Notes: a model not told the origin generated them from the sequence alone. A stretch of DNA of 64,000 nt from Sepiola atlantica (GCA_963556195.1 OY744547.1:3859671-3923670), one strand, 5' to 3'. Shown: positions 30,718-43,168, numbered from the stretch's first letter. A program made the numbers and translations.

Positions 30718-31560
30718 TCAATAACATCTATAAAAACGGTATTGCCTTTTTTTATCAATATTTTTGTTATTATAAATCAATATGAATTTTCTGTAATATG
30801 ATTGTATTTGTATGTCATCAATAACATCTATAAAAACGGTATTGCCTTTTTTATTCATATTTTTGTTATTATAAATCAATATGTATTTTCTGTAATATGA
30901 TTGTATTTGTATGTCATCAATAACATCTATAAAAACGGTATTGCCTTTTTTTATCAATATTTTTGTTATTATAAATCAATATGAATTTTCTGTAATATGA
31001 TTGTATTTGTATGTCATCAATAACATCTATAAAAACGGTATTGCCTTTTTTTATCAATATTTTTGTTATTATAAATCAATATGAATTTTCTGTAATATGA
31101 TTGTATTTGTATGTCATCAATAACATCTATAAAAACGGTATTGCCTTTTTTATTCATATTTTTGTTATTATAAATCAATATGTATTTTCTGTAATATGAT
31201 TGTATTTGTATGTCATCAATAACATCTATAAAAACGGTATTGCCTTTTTTTATCAATATTTTTGTTATTATAAATCAATATGAATTTTCTGTAATATGAT
31301 TGTATTTGTATGTCATCAATAACATCTATAAAAACGGTATTGCCTTTTTTATTCATATTTTTGTTATTATAAATCAATATGTATTTTCTGTAATATGATT
31401 GTATTTGTATGTCATCAATAACATCTATAAAAACGGTATTGCCTTTTTTTATCAATATTTTTGTTATTATAAATCAATATGAATTTTCTGTAATATGATT
31501 GTATTTGTATGTCATCAATAACATCTATAAAAACGGTATTGCCTTTTTTATTCATATTTT
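30718..31560. repeat. 199/299-bp higher-order repeat with TTATCAATATT and TTATTCATATT units
   Basis: Alternating units with CCTTTTTTTATCAATATT (100 bp) and TTTTTTATTCATATT (99 bp) recur at 30718, 31017, 31216 and 31415. The steps are 299, 199 and 199 bp. This is a dimer-based expansion, distinct from the trimer at the left edge. Confidence 0.75.
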
Positions 31561-33949
31561 TGTTATTATAAATCAATATGTATTTTCTGTAATATGATTG
31601 TATTTGTATGTCATTAATAACATCTATAAAAACGGTATTGCCTTTTTTATCCATATTTTTGTTATTATAAATCAATATGTATTTTCTGTAATATGATTGT
31701 ATTTGTATGTCATTAATAACATCTATAAAAACGGTATTGCCTTTTTTATCCATATTTTTGTTATTATAAATCAATATGAATTTTCTGTAATATGATTGTA
31801 TTTGTATGTCATCAATAACATCTATAAAAACGGTATTGCCTTTTTTATCCATATTTTTGTTATTATAAATCAATATGAATTTTCTGTAATATGATTGTAT
31901 TTGTATGTCATCAATAACATCTATAAAAACGGTATTGCCTTTTTTATCCATATTTTTGTTATTATAAATCAATATGAATTTTCTGTAATATGATTGTATT
32001 TGTATGTCATTAATAACATCTATAAAAACGGTATTGCCTTTTTTATCCATATTTTTGTTATTATAAATCAATATGAATTTTCTGTAATATGATTGTATTT
32101 GTATGTCATCAATAACATCTATAAAAACGGTATTGCCTTTTTTATCCATATTTTTGTTATTATAAATCAATATGAATTTTCTGTAATATGATTGTATTTG
32201 TATGTCATCAATAACATCTATAAAAACGGTATTGCCTTTTTTATCCATATTTTTGTTATTATAAATCAATATGTATTTTCTGTAATATGATTGTATTTGT
32301 ATGTCATTAATAACATCTATAAAAACGGTATTGCCTATTTTATCCATATTTTTGTTATTATAAATCAATATGTATTTTCTGTAATATGATTGTATTTGTA
32401 TGTCATTAATAACATCTATAAAAACGATATTGCCTTTTTTATCCATATTTTTGTTATTATAAATCAATATGAATTTTCTGTAATATGATTGTATTTGTAT
32501 GTCATCAATAACATCTATAAAAACGATATTGCCTTTTTTATCCATATTTTTGTTATTATAAATCAATACGTATTTTCTGTAATATGATTGTATTTGTATG
32601 TCATCAATAACATCTATAAAAACGGTATTGCCTTTTTTATCCATATTTTTGTTATTATAAATCAATACGTATTTTCTGTAATATGATTGTATTTGTATGT
32701 CATTAATAACATCTATAAAAACGATATTGCCTTTTTTATCCATATTTTTGTTATTATAAATCAATACGTATTTTCTGTAATATGATTGTATTTGTATGTC
32801 ATCAATAACATCTATAAAAACGGTATTGCCTTTTTTATTCATATTTTTGTTATTATAAATCAATATGTATTTTCTGTAATATGATTGTATTTGTATGTCA
32901 TTAATAACATCTATAAAAACGGTATTGCCTTTTTTATCCATATTTTTGTTATTATAAATCAATATGTATTTTCTGTAATATGATTGTATTTGTATGTCAT
33001 CAATAACATCTATAAAAACGGTATTGCCTTTTTTATCGATATTTTTGTTATTATAAATCAATATGAATTTTCTGTAATATGATTGTATTTGTATGTCATC
33101 AATAACATCTATAAAAACGGTATTACCTTTTTTATCCATATTTTTGTTATTATAAATCAATATGAATTTTCTGTAATATGATTGTATTTGTATGTCATCA
33201 ATAACATCTATAAAAACGGTATTGCCTTTTTTATCGATATTTTTGTTATTATAAATCAATATGAATTTTCTGTAATATGATTGTATTTGTATGTCATCAA
33301 TAACATCTATAAAAACGGTATTGCCTTTTTTATCGATATTTTTGTTATTATAAATCAATATGAATTTTCTGTAATATGATTGTATTTGTATGTCATCAAT
33401 AACATCTATAACAACGGTATTGCCTTTTTTATCCATATTTTTGTTATTATAAATCAATATGAATTTTCTGTAATATGATTGTATTTGTATGTCATCAATA
33501 ACATCTATAACAACGGTATTGCCTTTTTTATCGATATTTTTGTTATTATAAATCAATATGAATTTTCTGTAATATGATTGTATTTGTATGTCATCAATAA
33601 CATCTATAACAACGGTATTGCCTTTTTTATCCATATTTTTGTTATTATAAATCAATATGAATTTTCTGTAATATGATTGTATTTGTATGTCATCAATAAC
33701 ATCTATAAAAACGGTATTGCCTTTTTTATCGATATTTTTGTTATTATAAATCAATATGAATTTTCTGTAATATGATTGTATTTGTATGTCATCAATAACA
33801 TCTATAAAAACGGTATTGCCTTTTTTATCCATATTTTTGTTATTATAAATCAATATGAATTTTCTGTAATATGATTGTATTTGTATGTCATCAATAACAT
33901 CTATAAAAACGGTATTGCCTTTTTTATCCATATTTTTGTTATTATAAAT

Positions 33950-34870
33950 CAATATAGATTTTTCTGTAATATGATTGTATTTGTATGTCATGAATAACAT
34001 CTATAAAAACGATATTGCCTTTTTTATCCATATTTTTGTTATTATAAATCAATACGTATTTTCTGTAATATGATTGTATTTGTATGTAATCAATAACATC
34101 TATAAAAACGATATTGCCTTTTTTATCCATATTTTTGTTATTATAAATCAATATGTATTTTCTGTAATATGATTGTATTTGTATGTCATCAATAACATCT
34201 ATAACAACGGTATTGCCTTTTTTATCCATATTTTTGTTATTATAAATCAATATGAATTTTCTGTAATATGATTGTATTTGTATGTCATCAATAACATCTA
34301 TAAAAACGGTATTGCCTTTTTTATCGATATTTTTGTTATTATAAATCAATATGAATTTTCTGTAATATGATTGTATTTGTATGTCATCAATAACATCTAT
34401 AAAAACGGTATTGCCTTTTTTATCCATATTTTTTTAATTATAAATCAATATGAATTTTCTGTAATATGATTGTATTTGTATGTCATCAATAACATCTATA
34501 AAAACGGTATGGCCTTTTTTATCCATATTTTTGTTATTATAAATCAATATGAATTTTCTGTAATATGATTGTATTTGTATGTCATCAATAACATCTATAA
34601 AAACGGTATTGCCTTTTTTATCCATATTTTTGTTATTATAAATCAATATAGATTTTTCTGTAATATGATTGTATTTGTATGTCATGAATAACATCTATAA
34701 AAACGGTATTGCCTTTTTTATCCATATTTTTGTTATTATAAATCAATATAGATTTTTCTGTAATATGATTGTATTTGTATGTCATGAATAACATCTATAA
34801 AAACGGTATTGCCTTTTTTATCCATATTTTTGTTATTATAAATCAATATAGATTTTTCTGTAATATGATT
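33950..34870. repeat. Satellite sub-block with 100-bp AATATAGATTTTTCTG units
   Basis: A unit variant in which AATATGAATTTTCTG becomes AATATAGATTTTTCTG, one base longer, occurs near 33951, 34646, 34746 and 34846. The last three are exactly 100 bp apart, the footprint of a recent monomer triplication. Confidence 0.75.
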
Positions 34871-37840
34871 GTATTTGTATGTCATCAATAACATCTATAA
34901 AAACGGTATTGCCTTTTTTATCCATATTTTTGTTATTATAAATCAATATGTATTTTCTGTAATATGATTGTATTTGTATGTCATCAATAACATCTATAAC
35001 AACGGTATTGCCTTTTTTATCCATATTTTTGTTATTATAAATCAATATGAATTTTCTGTAATATGATTGTATTTGTATGTCATCAATAACATCTATAAAA
35101 ACGGTATTGCCTTTTTTATCGATATTTTTGTTATTATAAATCAATATGAATTTTCTGTAATATGATTGTATTTGTATGTCATCAATAACATCTATAAAAA
35201 CGATATTGCCTTTTTTATCCATATTTTTGTTATTATAAATCAATATGTATTTTCTGTAATATGATTGTATTTGTATGTCATCAATAACATCTATAAAAAC
35301 GGTATTGCCTTTTTTATCCATATTTTTGTTATTATAAATCAATATGAATTTTCTGTAATATGATTGTATTTGTATGTCATCAATAACATCTATAAAAACG
35401 GTATTGCCTTTTTTATCCATATTTTTGTTATTATAAATCAATATGAATTTTCTGTAATATGATTGTATTTGTATGTCATCAATAACATCTATAAAAACGG
35501 TATTGCCTTTTTTATCCATATTTTTGTTATTATAAATCAATATGAATTTTCTGTAATATGATTGTATTTGTATGTCATCAATAACATCTATAAAAACGGT
35601 ATTGCCTTTTTTATCCATATTTTTGTTATTATAAATCAATATGAATTTTCTGTAATATGATTGTATTTGTATGTCATCAATAACATCTATAAAAACGGTA
35701 TTGCCTTTTTTATCCATATTTTTGTTATTATAAATCAATATGAATTTTCTGTAATATGATTGTATTTGTATGTCATCAATAACATCTATAAAAACGGTAT
35801 TGCCTTTTTTATCCATATTTTTGTTATTATAAATCAATATGAATTTTCTGTGATATGATTGTATTTGTATGTCATCAATAACATCTATAAAAACGGTATT
35901 GCCTTTTTTATCCATATTTTTGTTATTATAAATCAATATGAATTTTCTGTAATATGATTGTATTTGTATGTCATCAATAACATCTATAAAAACGGTATTG
36001 CCTTTTTTATCCATATTTTTGTTATTATAAATCAATATGAATTTTCTGTAATATGATTGTATTTGTATGTCATCAATAACATCTATAAAAACGGTATTGC
36101 CTTTTTTATCCATATTTTTGTTATTATAAATCAATATGAATTTTCTGTAATATGATTGTATTTGTATGTCATCAATAACATCTATAAAAACGGTATTGCC
36201 TTTTTTATCCATATTTTTGTTGTTATAAATCAATATGAATTTTCTGTAATATGATTGTATTTGTATGTCATCAATAACATCTATAAAAACGGTATTGTCT
36301 TTTTTATCCATATTTTTGTTGTTATAAATCAATATGTATTTGCTGTAATATGATTGTATTTGTATGTCATCAATAACATCTATAAAAACGGTATTGCCTT
36401 TTTTATCCATATTTTTGTTGTTATAAATCAATATGTATTTGCTGTAATATGATTGTATTTGTATGTCATCAATAACATCTATAAAAACGGTATTGTCTTT
36501 TTTATCCATATTTTTGTTATTATAAATCAATATGAATTTTCTGTAATATGATTGTATTTGTATGTCATCAATAACATCTATAAAAACGGTATTGCCTTTT
36601 TTATCCATATTTTTGTTGTTATAAATCAATATGTATTTTCTGTAATATGATTGTATTTGTATGTCATCAATAACATCTATAAAAACGGTATTGCCTTTTT
36701 TATCCATATTTTTGTTATTATAAATCAATATGAATTTTCTGTAATATGATTGTATTTGTATGTCATCAATAACATCTATAAAAACGGTATTGCCTTTTTT
36801 ATCCATATTTTTGTTATTATAAATCAATATGAATTTTCTGTAATATGATTGTATTTGTATGTCATCAATAACATCTATAAAAACGGTATTACCTTTTTTA
36901 TCCATATTTTTGTTATTATAAATCAATATGAATTTTCTGTAATATGATTGTATTTGTATGTCATCAATAACATCTATAAAAACGGTATTGCCTTTTTTAT
37001 CCATATTTTTGTTATTATAAATCAATATGAATTTTCTGTAATATGATTGTATTTGTATGTCATCAATAACATCTATAAAAACGGTATTGCCTTTTTTATC
37101 CATATTTTTTTAAATTATAAATCAATATGAATTTTCTGTAATATGATTGTATTTGTATGTCATCAATAACATCTATAAAAACGGTATTGCCTTTTTTATC
37201 CATATTTTTGTTATTATAAATCAATATGAATTTTCTGTAATATGATTGTATTTGTATGTCATCAATAACATCTATTAAAACGGTATTGCCTTTTTTATCC
37301 ATATTTTTGTTATTATAAATCAATATGAATTTTCTGTAATATGATTGTATTTGTATGTCATCAATAACATCTATTAAAACGGTATTGCCTTTTTTATCCA
37401 TATTTTTGTTATTATAAATCAATATGAATTTTCTGTAATATGATTGTATTTGTATGTCATCAATAACATCTATAAAAACGGTATTGCCTTTTTTATCCAT
37501 ATTTTTGTTATTATAAATCAATATGAATTTTCTGTAATATGATTGTATTTGTATGTCATCAATAACATCTATAAAAACGGTATTGCCTTTTTTATCCATA
37601 TTTTTTTAAATTATAAATCAATATGAATTTTCTGTAATATGATTGTATTTGTATGTCATCAATAACATCTATAAAAACGGTATTGCCTTTTTTATCCATA
37701 TTTTTGTTATTATAAATCAATATGAATTTTCTGTAATATGATTGTATTTGTATGTCATCAATAACATCTATAAAAACGGTATTGCCTTTTTTATCCATAT
37801 TTTTGTTATTATAAATCAATATGAATTTTCTGTAATATGA

Positions 37841-38533
37841 TTGTATTTGTATGTCATCAATAACATCTATAAAAACGGTATTGCCTTTTTTATCCATATT
37901 TTTGTTATTATAAATCAATATGAATTTTCTGTAATAAGATTGTATTTGTATGTCATCAATAACATCTATAAAAACGGTATTGCCTTTTTTATCCATATTT
38001 TTGTTATTATAAATCAATATGAATTTTCTGTAATATGATTGTATTTGTATGTCATCAATAACATCTATTAAAACGGTATTGCCTTTTTTATCCATATTTT
38101 TGTTATTATAAATCAATATGAATTTTCTGTAATATGATTGTATTTGTATGTCATTAATAACATCTATAAAAACGGTATTGCCTTTTTTATCCATATTTTT
38201 GTTATTATAAATCAATATGAATTTTCTGTAATATGATTGTATTTGTATGTCATCAATAACATCTATTAAAACGGTATTGCCTTTTTTATCCATATTTTTG
38301 TTATTATAAATCAATATGAATTTTCTGTAATATGATTGTATTTGTATGTCATCAATAACATCTATAAAAACGGTATTGCCTTTTTTATCCATATTTTTGT
38401 TATTATAAATCAATATGAATTTTCTGTAATAAGATTGTATTTGTATGTCATCAATAACATCTATAAAAACGGTATTGCCTTTTTTATCCATATTTTTGTT
38501 ATTATAAATCAATATGAATTTTCTGTAATATGA
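37841..38533. repeat. Five-unit (495-bp) duplication near the right edge
   Basis: Units with GTAATAAGATTG (37933 and about 38428) and a preceding ATCTATTAAAACGG unit recur at a 495-bp offset. The duplicated frames at 37841 and 38336 are identical in translation. Confidence 0.7.
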
Positions 38534-38757
38534 TTGTATTTGTATGTCATCAATAACATCTATAAAAACGGTATTGCCTTTTTTATCCATATTTTTGTTA
38601 TTATAAATCAATATGAATTTTCTGTAATATGATTGTATTTGTATGTCATCAATAACATCTATAAAAACGGTATTTACTTTTTTATCCATATTTTTGTTAT
38701 TATAAAAAATATGAATTTTCTGTAATGTGATTGTATTTGTATGTTACCGATAAGAAT

Positions 38758-38989
38758 ATCTATAGATTGCTTCGCGAAGTCCAATGCATTATGTAATGTA
38801 GATGTTTAATGAAGGGTGGCAAATCCTTTATATCGAATTGTGTAAAGGTGCAATTTATTCTTTTGTGAATTCTGTTAAACCATTTTTCCTTTAATTTAAA
38901 TTCCATATATTATTTTTATTTTATACCCATTTCTTCAAATACATATCGCTTATTGTTCTTAAATTTTTTGTATGATTTAATAATATATA
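38758..38989. other. Right flank of the satellite; nothing recognised
   Basis: The last unit decays into TATGTTACCGATAAGAATATC, followed by AT-rich single-copy-looking DNA that holds a small TTCGCGAA palindrome near 38771. No gene is seen. The Tc1-like element starts at 38990. Confidence 0.5.
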
Positions 38990-40112
38990 CAGTACCGTCC
39001 AAAATTAAGGAACAAAAATAAAATCTTCCTAATCTCAAATAAATTATATTTTAATATTTGTGAAAATTTCACTACATATGTAAATTATGTAGTTGGACTT
39101 TTACCGCGATTTTCAGATGAATTAAAATAATATTATTAAAGTTATCCACCACTTTACATATTTCATATGTCCAAAATTAAGGAACATTAAGAAAAAATAA
39201 TTGTTTAAAGTTTAAAACAGTAGGGTTTTTTGTATAAAAAGGATGAAAATAAATATTCTAAACTTTAATTATCATCACTGCTGCAAGTCACGCAATATCA
39301 ATCATGTCAAAAAGGAATACAACTGATTCAAGCGACAAAGCAAAAATCGTCAAATTAAGAAAGGAAAAGTTGACAATAGAAGAAATCGGAAAACGTGTGA
39401 AACATTCAAAAAGTGTTGTAAACTGAGTTCTCAAACTCTATAAAGAAACTGGAAGGTTAAGTAACACAAAGAAACCTGGTAAACCAAGAAAGACAACGGC
39501 AAAAGAGGACAGAGTTATACAACGCCTAGTGTTAAAGGCCATTTCCTTACAGCTGGCAACATTTCTAAACAAATGGAAGGTGTCACGAATGTTCACGACA
39601 AACTGTGTCCAAAAGGTTGCACGAAATGGGTATTTTTGCAAGATCTCCTCGAAAAAAGCCGCTAATAAGTAAAAAAAACAAAGCAGCTAGATTGGCGTTC
39701 GCAAAAAGCATGGTATATGGTCAGAAGAAAATTTGATTTCAGTGACGAATCAAAATTTTAATGTATTTGGCAGTGATGGAAAACAATTTGTAAGAAGAAG
39801 AAAAGGCGAAAGTTTGGATCCTAGCTGCATCAAAAAACTGTTTAATTTGAAGGTTTTCGGCATGATATCATGGCAGAGTACATCATCACTTGTACGCTTA
39901 AATACTAGAATAAATACCACTGTATACAAGAATGTTTTAGAACAGTATGTTTTGCCAGTGTTGCAAATTCTGGTATCGAAAAGCCTGTTTTTATGCAGGA
40001 TAATGCTCCCTGCCATAAGGCAAAGCTGGTCATGAAGTATCTGGCCGATCAAGAAGTATAGGTAATGGACTGGCCAGCTCAGAGTCTTGACATAAACCCT
40101 ATATTTCAACTG
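38990..40112 (+). mobile_element. Tc1-like transposon, 3'-truncated
   Basis: The left end starts CAGTACCGTCC directly after a TA dinucleotide, as Tc1 elements do at their TA target. The sequence GTCCAAAATTAAGGAAC occurs twice, at 38997-39013 and 39169-39185. That is the IR/DR layout of some Tc1 elements, with two transposase-binding repeats inside one long terminal repeat. A broken transposase follows. The right terminal repeat is absent and homology stops just after the DINPI motif, where CR1-like LINE sequence begins, so the copy is truncated and cannot move on its own. Confidence 0.75.
39304..40105 (+). pseudogene. Tc1-family DDE transposase, decayed
   Basis: Translation from the ATG at 39304 begins MSKRNTTDSSDKAKIVKLRK and runs into a helix-turn-helix region of the Tc1 paired-like type (KEKLTIEEIGKRVKHSKSVV). 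An in-frame stop follows near 39424, then a second arm with GRLSNTKKPGKPRKTT. After further stops and frame changes come FNVFGSDGKQFVRRRKGE, which follows the first catalytic Asp region, then a QDNAPCHKAK-type block with the second Asp, and DWPAQSLDINPI near the end. The third catalytic acidic residue (E in DD34E) should lie just past DINPI and is missing because homology ends there. Several stops and frameshifts make it clearly non-functional. Family assignment rests on motif order. Confidence 0.78.
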
Positions 40113-40114
40113 TT

Positions 40115-40744
40115 AAAAAATTAAACTCTTAGTACAGTATCGATATCCAGATCAAATTCTGTTAAATATTTCATTTAACAACTCCCAAAAGTGCCCCTCA
40201 ATTTTTCCCTCCTACCACTTTCTCTGAATTCATGCAACCTTATTTTAAACTGATCCACACTATTTCTATTCTTGATTCGATCTGGTAACTTATTCCAAAA
40301 ACATATTACTCTGTGAGCAAAAAACTTAACTCGTTAACAGATCTAGCTTTTGAAAACTGCCTTGACAATAACCTTCCAGATCTAGGATAAATACTAAAAA
40401 AAATGCCCACCATAGTTAGAAATGGCATTAATCATCTTGAAAGTCTCAATCATATCACCTCTCATTCTTCTCTCAAGCAAAGTAGTCAATCCCAATTTGG
40501 CCAATCTCCCTGTAATGCACTCCTTTACTTTACTTATTAGTTTTGTCACCCTTCTTTGTACGCCATCTAGTTTCAATATTACATTCCAATTTCTATATCT
40601 AGTCGCTGGAGTCCAGGCCTGGGTGCAGTATTTTATATTCTATATGAGTTGCAATGTGTTTGTGAATTTTTTCTTTCTATATTCTATTCTTGCTCTGTTT
40701 ACTACATTGAGCTTTTTAATTGGATTTCTTATCAAAATTATATA
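40115..40744 (-). pseudogene. CR1-like LINE reverse transcriptase, C-terminal tail
   Basis: The minus strand encodes the typical end of a CR1/L2-type ORF2. It contains LDGVQRRVTKLI, then LAKLGLTTLLERRMRGDMIE with FKMINAI, and further on FFAHRVICFWNKLPDRI and NSVDQFKIRLHEF. These correspond to the conserved VQRRATK, RRLRGDLIE and FFSxRxxxxWNxLP blocks after the RT fingers and palm. Several stops interrupt the frame. The upstream part in element orientation ends abruptly at 40744, where the mariner copy begins, so the mariner may have landed in this LINE. No matching continuation is obvious beyond 41924. Confidence 0.75.
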
Positions 40745-41922
40745 TCAGGTTGGAAAGAAAGTAATGTCGTTTTTGTCCAACACATTTATTTTATCTGAAA
40801 TATTCACATTAGGGCATTTTTAATCTTTACAATAATTTCCCTCATTTTCTATTGTCGTCATTTTCATAAATTGTATTGTTTAAGTGATGCTGCAACGACC
40901 GGAAAAGATGGTAGTCGGATGGAGCAATGTCAGGTGAACAAAGCGGATGAGGCAAAATTTCTCAATTAAAACTCATGACCTTTTCATGAGTGAGTTTTGA
41001 TGTGTGAAGTTTCGCGTTATCATGCTGAAGCACTACACCCTTCCTATTGAGTAATGCTGGTCGTTTTTTGATAGAGCCATTCTTAGATCATCCAGCTGCG
41101 AACAATATTTTACTGCTATGATTGTTTGATTAGGCTCTAGTAACTTATAATGAATCAGTCCTCTCATGTCCCACCATAATACGAACATAACCTTCTTTGG
41201 GTGTAGTCCTTGATTTGGAACAATCAGTGGACTTTGGTTTCGGTCTAACCATTGTCTTTTGCGTTGGGTATTCTTGTAAATAACCCATTGTTCATCTCCA
41301 GTCGCAATTCTTTGCAAAAATGGTTCTCGATGATTCCTGAAAAGTGTATATGCAAACAATCAATCTTTGATTTCGTTGAGCGTCGGTCAAATCGTGGGGA
41401 ACCTAGAGTTCAAGTTTTGAAACTTTTCCTAACTCGTGAAGGCATGACATAATTGTGGTATGGGTTGTATGGAATTGTTGAGCGCATTCTCTGCTGGTTA
41501 ACTTTGGATTAGCCTCCACAGCGTCTTTAATGGCGTCTTCATCAATTGATTTTGTTCTTCCCGAACGTCGCCGATCTGACAGGTTAAAGTCTCCAGAATA
41601 AAATTTTGCAAACCGCCGTTGACATTTTCGATCATTCAGAACATTTATCCCATAGACAGTTCCAATATTCCTTGTAGCTTCTGCAGCTGAGTTTCCTTTT
41701 TTGAATTCATAGAACGTGCAATGTCTCAGATGCTCCTCACTAATATCCATTTTTTGATGGCTAAAACCGTTTAGCTTAATATTTTCCAACTAATTACTAT
41801 GTATGAAATGCAAAGCGAGATATTAAAACACCAATTCACCAAAAAATCTAGAACTGTGTACAACATAGGAGGCTGCAAAGTGATGAAGTAAAAAATACGA
41901 CATTACTTTCTTTCCCACCTGA
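40745..41922 (-). mobile_element. mariner element with both terminal inverted repeats, TA target duplication
   Basis: Left end TCAGGTTGGAAAGAAAGTAA (40745) and right end, reverse complemented, TCAGGTGGGAAAGAAAGTAA (ending 41922) differ at one base over these 20 and continue with AATGTCG. TA flanks each side (40743-40744 and 41923-41924). The span of 1178 bp is slightly shorter than typical mariner elements of about 1.3 kb, which suggests internal deletions. The transposase inside is broken, so any mobility would need an enzyme from another copy. Confidence 0.88.
40820..41789 (-). pseudogene. mariner transposase (DD34D family), frameshifted
   Basis: From 41789 the minus strand reads MENIKLNGFSHQKMDISEEH. 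It continues through two helix-turn-helix regions (HCTFYEFKKGNSAAEA, then NRKC-type QRRFAKFYSGDFNL) and the linker region DAVEANPKLTSRE with LHELGKV. A stop follows near 41405. Another frame carries IATGDEQWVIYKN with the first catalytic Asp, and RKRQWLDRNQSP. Later come a QHDNAKLHTS block (second Asp) and HPLCSPDIAPSDYHLF, the conserved mariner signature around the third Asp. At least two frameshifts and several stops are visible, so the gene is inactive. Confidence 0.85.
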
Positions 41923-41924
41923 TA

Positions 41925-42198
<274 letters not shown>

Positions 42199-42550
42199 TA
42201 CTCACTAGGAGTTATCACACTGGTCATCGTCAGTGATCACCCACTGCCAACAACCTGTGGTATTCCCTGGAGTCTGAGTGACAACAAGTCTCCTCAGACT
42301 TCCAGTATGCTCCACCTTTTTTCGTTCATCACCGCTGATGACCTTGCGGTATCGCAACAGCCACCTACCACCGATTTCACGATGATAAGGGCCATTGGTC
42401 TCCTCTGGGGCCCGGGTGGCAACAAGCCTCCGCACGGTCCCAGAGCTGTCCGCGCTCTTCCAGTGGAGGTCTGGTTTGCGCTTTCCCTCCTCGACCCTCT
42501 GTCCATAATTTTCGTGGTGTCAGCCTATGCATGCGCCTCTCTCTCGCGGT
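42199..42550 (-). repeat. Dispersed ~340-bp repeat with (AAT)n tail, copy 1 (family C)
   Basis: On the minus strand this runs from TAGGCTGACACCAC to CTCCTAGTGAGTAAATAATAA. It matches 47784-48127 and 48170-48496 throughout. All three copies share blocks such as AACCAGACCTCC, GTCACTCAGACTCCAGG and GTGTGATAACTCCTAGTGAG, and an (AAT)n tail at the same end, which points to retroposition. A 76-codon minus-strand frame (42435-42205) ends exactly before the tail with QCDNS and stop. The same reading is visible, interrupted, in copy 2, so this may be the 3' end of a LINE ORF or a SINE derived from one. I do not recognise the family. Confidence 0.72.
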
Positions 42551-42977
42551 TATTATTATTATTATTATTATTATTTTGATTATTATTATTATTATTATTT
42601 ATATATAAGTAACATTTTAAGCTGAATTATTTCGACACTTGATTGGGGAAATGGTAGTTTGATCTGAACCATTGGAGAGCCATGCATATAACTGTCCTGT
42701 TTTTAAATCTCCGAAACAGTTTCATGGTAAACAGCTGATGATCTCCGTGTCAATATTAGATGCTTACGTTAAGGTCTCCTGTTTTTGTTTCACTGTTAGA
42801 TACTTAATCCCCCGTTTTTATTTTATTTACTTACTATTATATATTTTATTTTTTTATGAATTTTCCAACGAATGTTAAGTCTGCACTATTTTGGATTTAG
42901 TTAGTTTCTGTGGGAATTTAAACTGCATTTTCCTTCTTTTTTTTGTCTTTTTGTTTAAAATAACTCAAAGCTTCTTT

Positions 42978-42981
<4 letters not shown>
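42551..42981. other. No gene seen
   Basis: A short (TTA)n tract followed by AT-rich sequence without coding or repeat signatures that I recognise. Confidence 0.5.
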
Positions 42982-43031
<50 letters not shown>

Positions 43032-43091
43032 AATTTATATGTATTTTTCTAATCATGTTTGTGGTTATTCCAATATTGCTTTCGTAGGATT

Positions 43092-43168
<77 letters not shown>

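Larger units (their letters stand above)
1316..38757. repeat. 99-bp satellite array, about 378 units
   Basis: The monomer contains, in order, AACATCTATAAAAACGG, TATTGCCTTTTTTATCC, ATTATAAATCAATATG, TTTTCTGTAATATGATTG and TATTTGTATGTCATCAAT. It repeats head to tail for about 37.4 kb with no insertion visible. Most units are 99 bp. Occasional 98-bp and 100-bp units differ by one base in the T-run or at the AATATAGATTTTTC variant. The minus strand of one unit is 33 codons without a stop, starting MDKKGNTVFIDV and ending LIYNNKN, so frames stay open over many units (the longest is 24825-28679, 1284 codons). I do not call genes. Frame breaks are frequent, a variant with TTTAATTATAAATC puts a stop in at least 14 units, and most common variants change amino acids (F/Y, D/N/H, V/A, N/S). 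The last unit (about 38700-38750) is degenerate. A centromeric or heterochromatic role is possible but not shown. Confidence 0.97.

Noticed and set aside
2212..34000. Long minus-strand open frames in the satellite as real genes of 500-1284 residues
   Set aside because: They follow from a stop-free 99-bp unit. Stops and frameshifts recur, start and end points fall at unit variants, there is no non-repetitive N or C terminus, and variation is mostly amino-acid changing.
1316..38757. Satellite monomer as a hammerhead, because its minus strand has UUGAUGA and GAAA
   Set aside because: The first core base is wrong, the core is varied freely among units (GAUGAC, CAUGAC, AAUGAC), and no stem II pairing is visible between the halves.
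42307..42579. 90-residue plus-strand frame across family C copy 1
   Set aside because: It runs antisense to the repeat's likely sense direction and ends by translating (TTA)n into poly-Leu.
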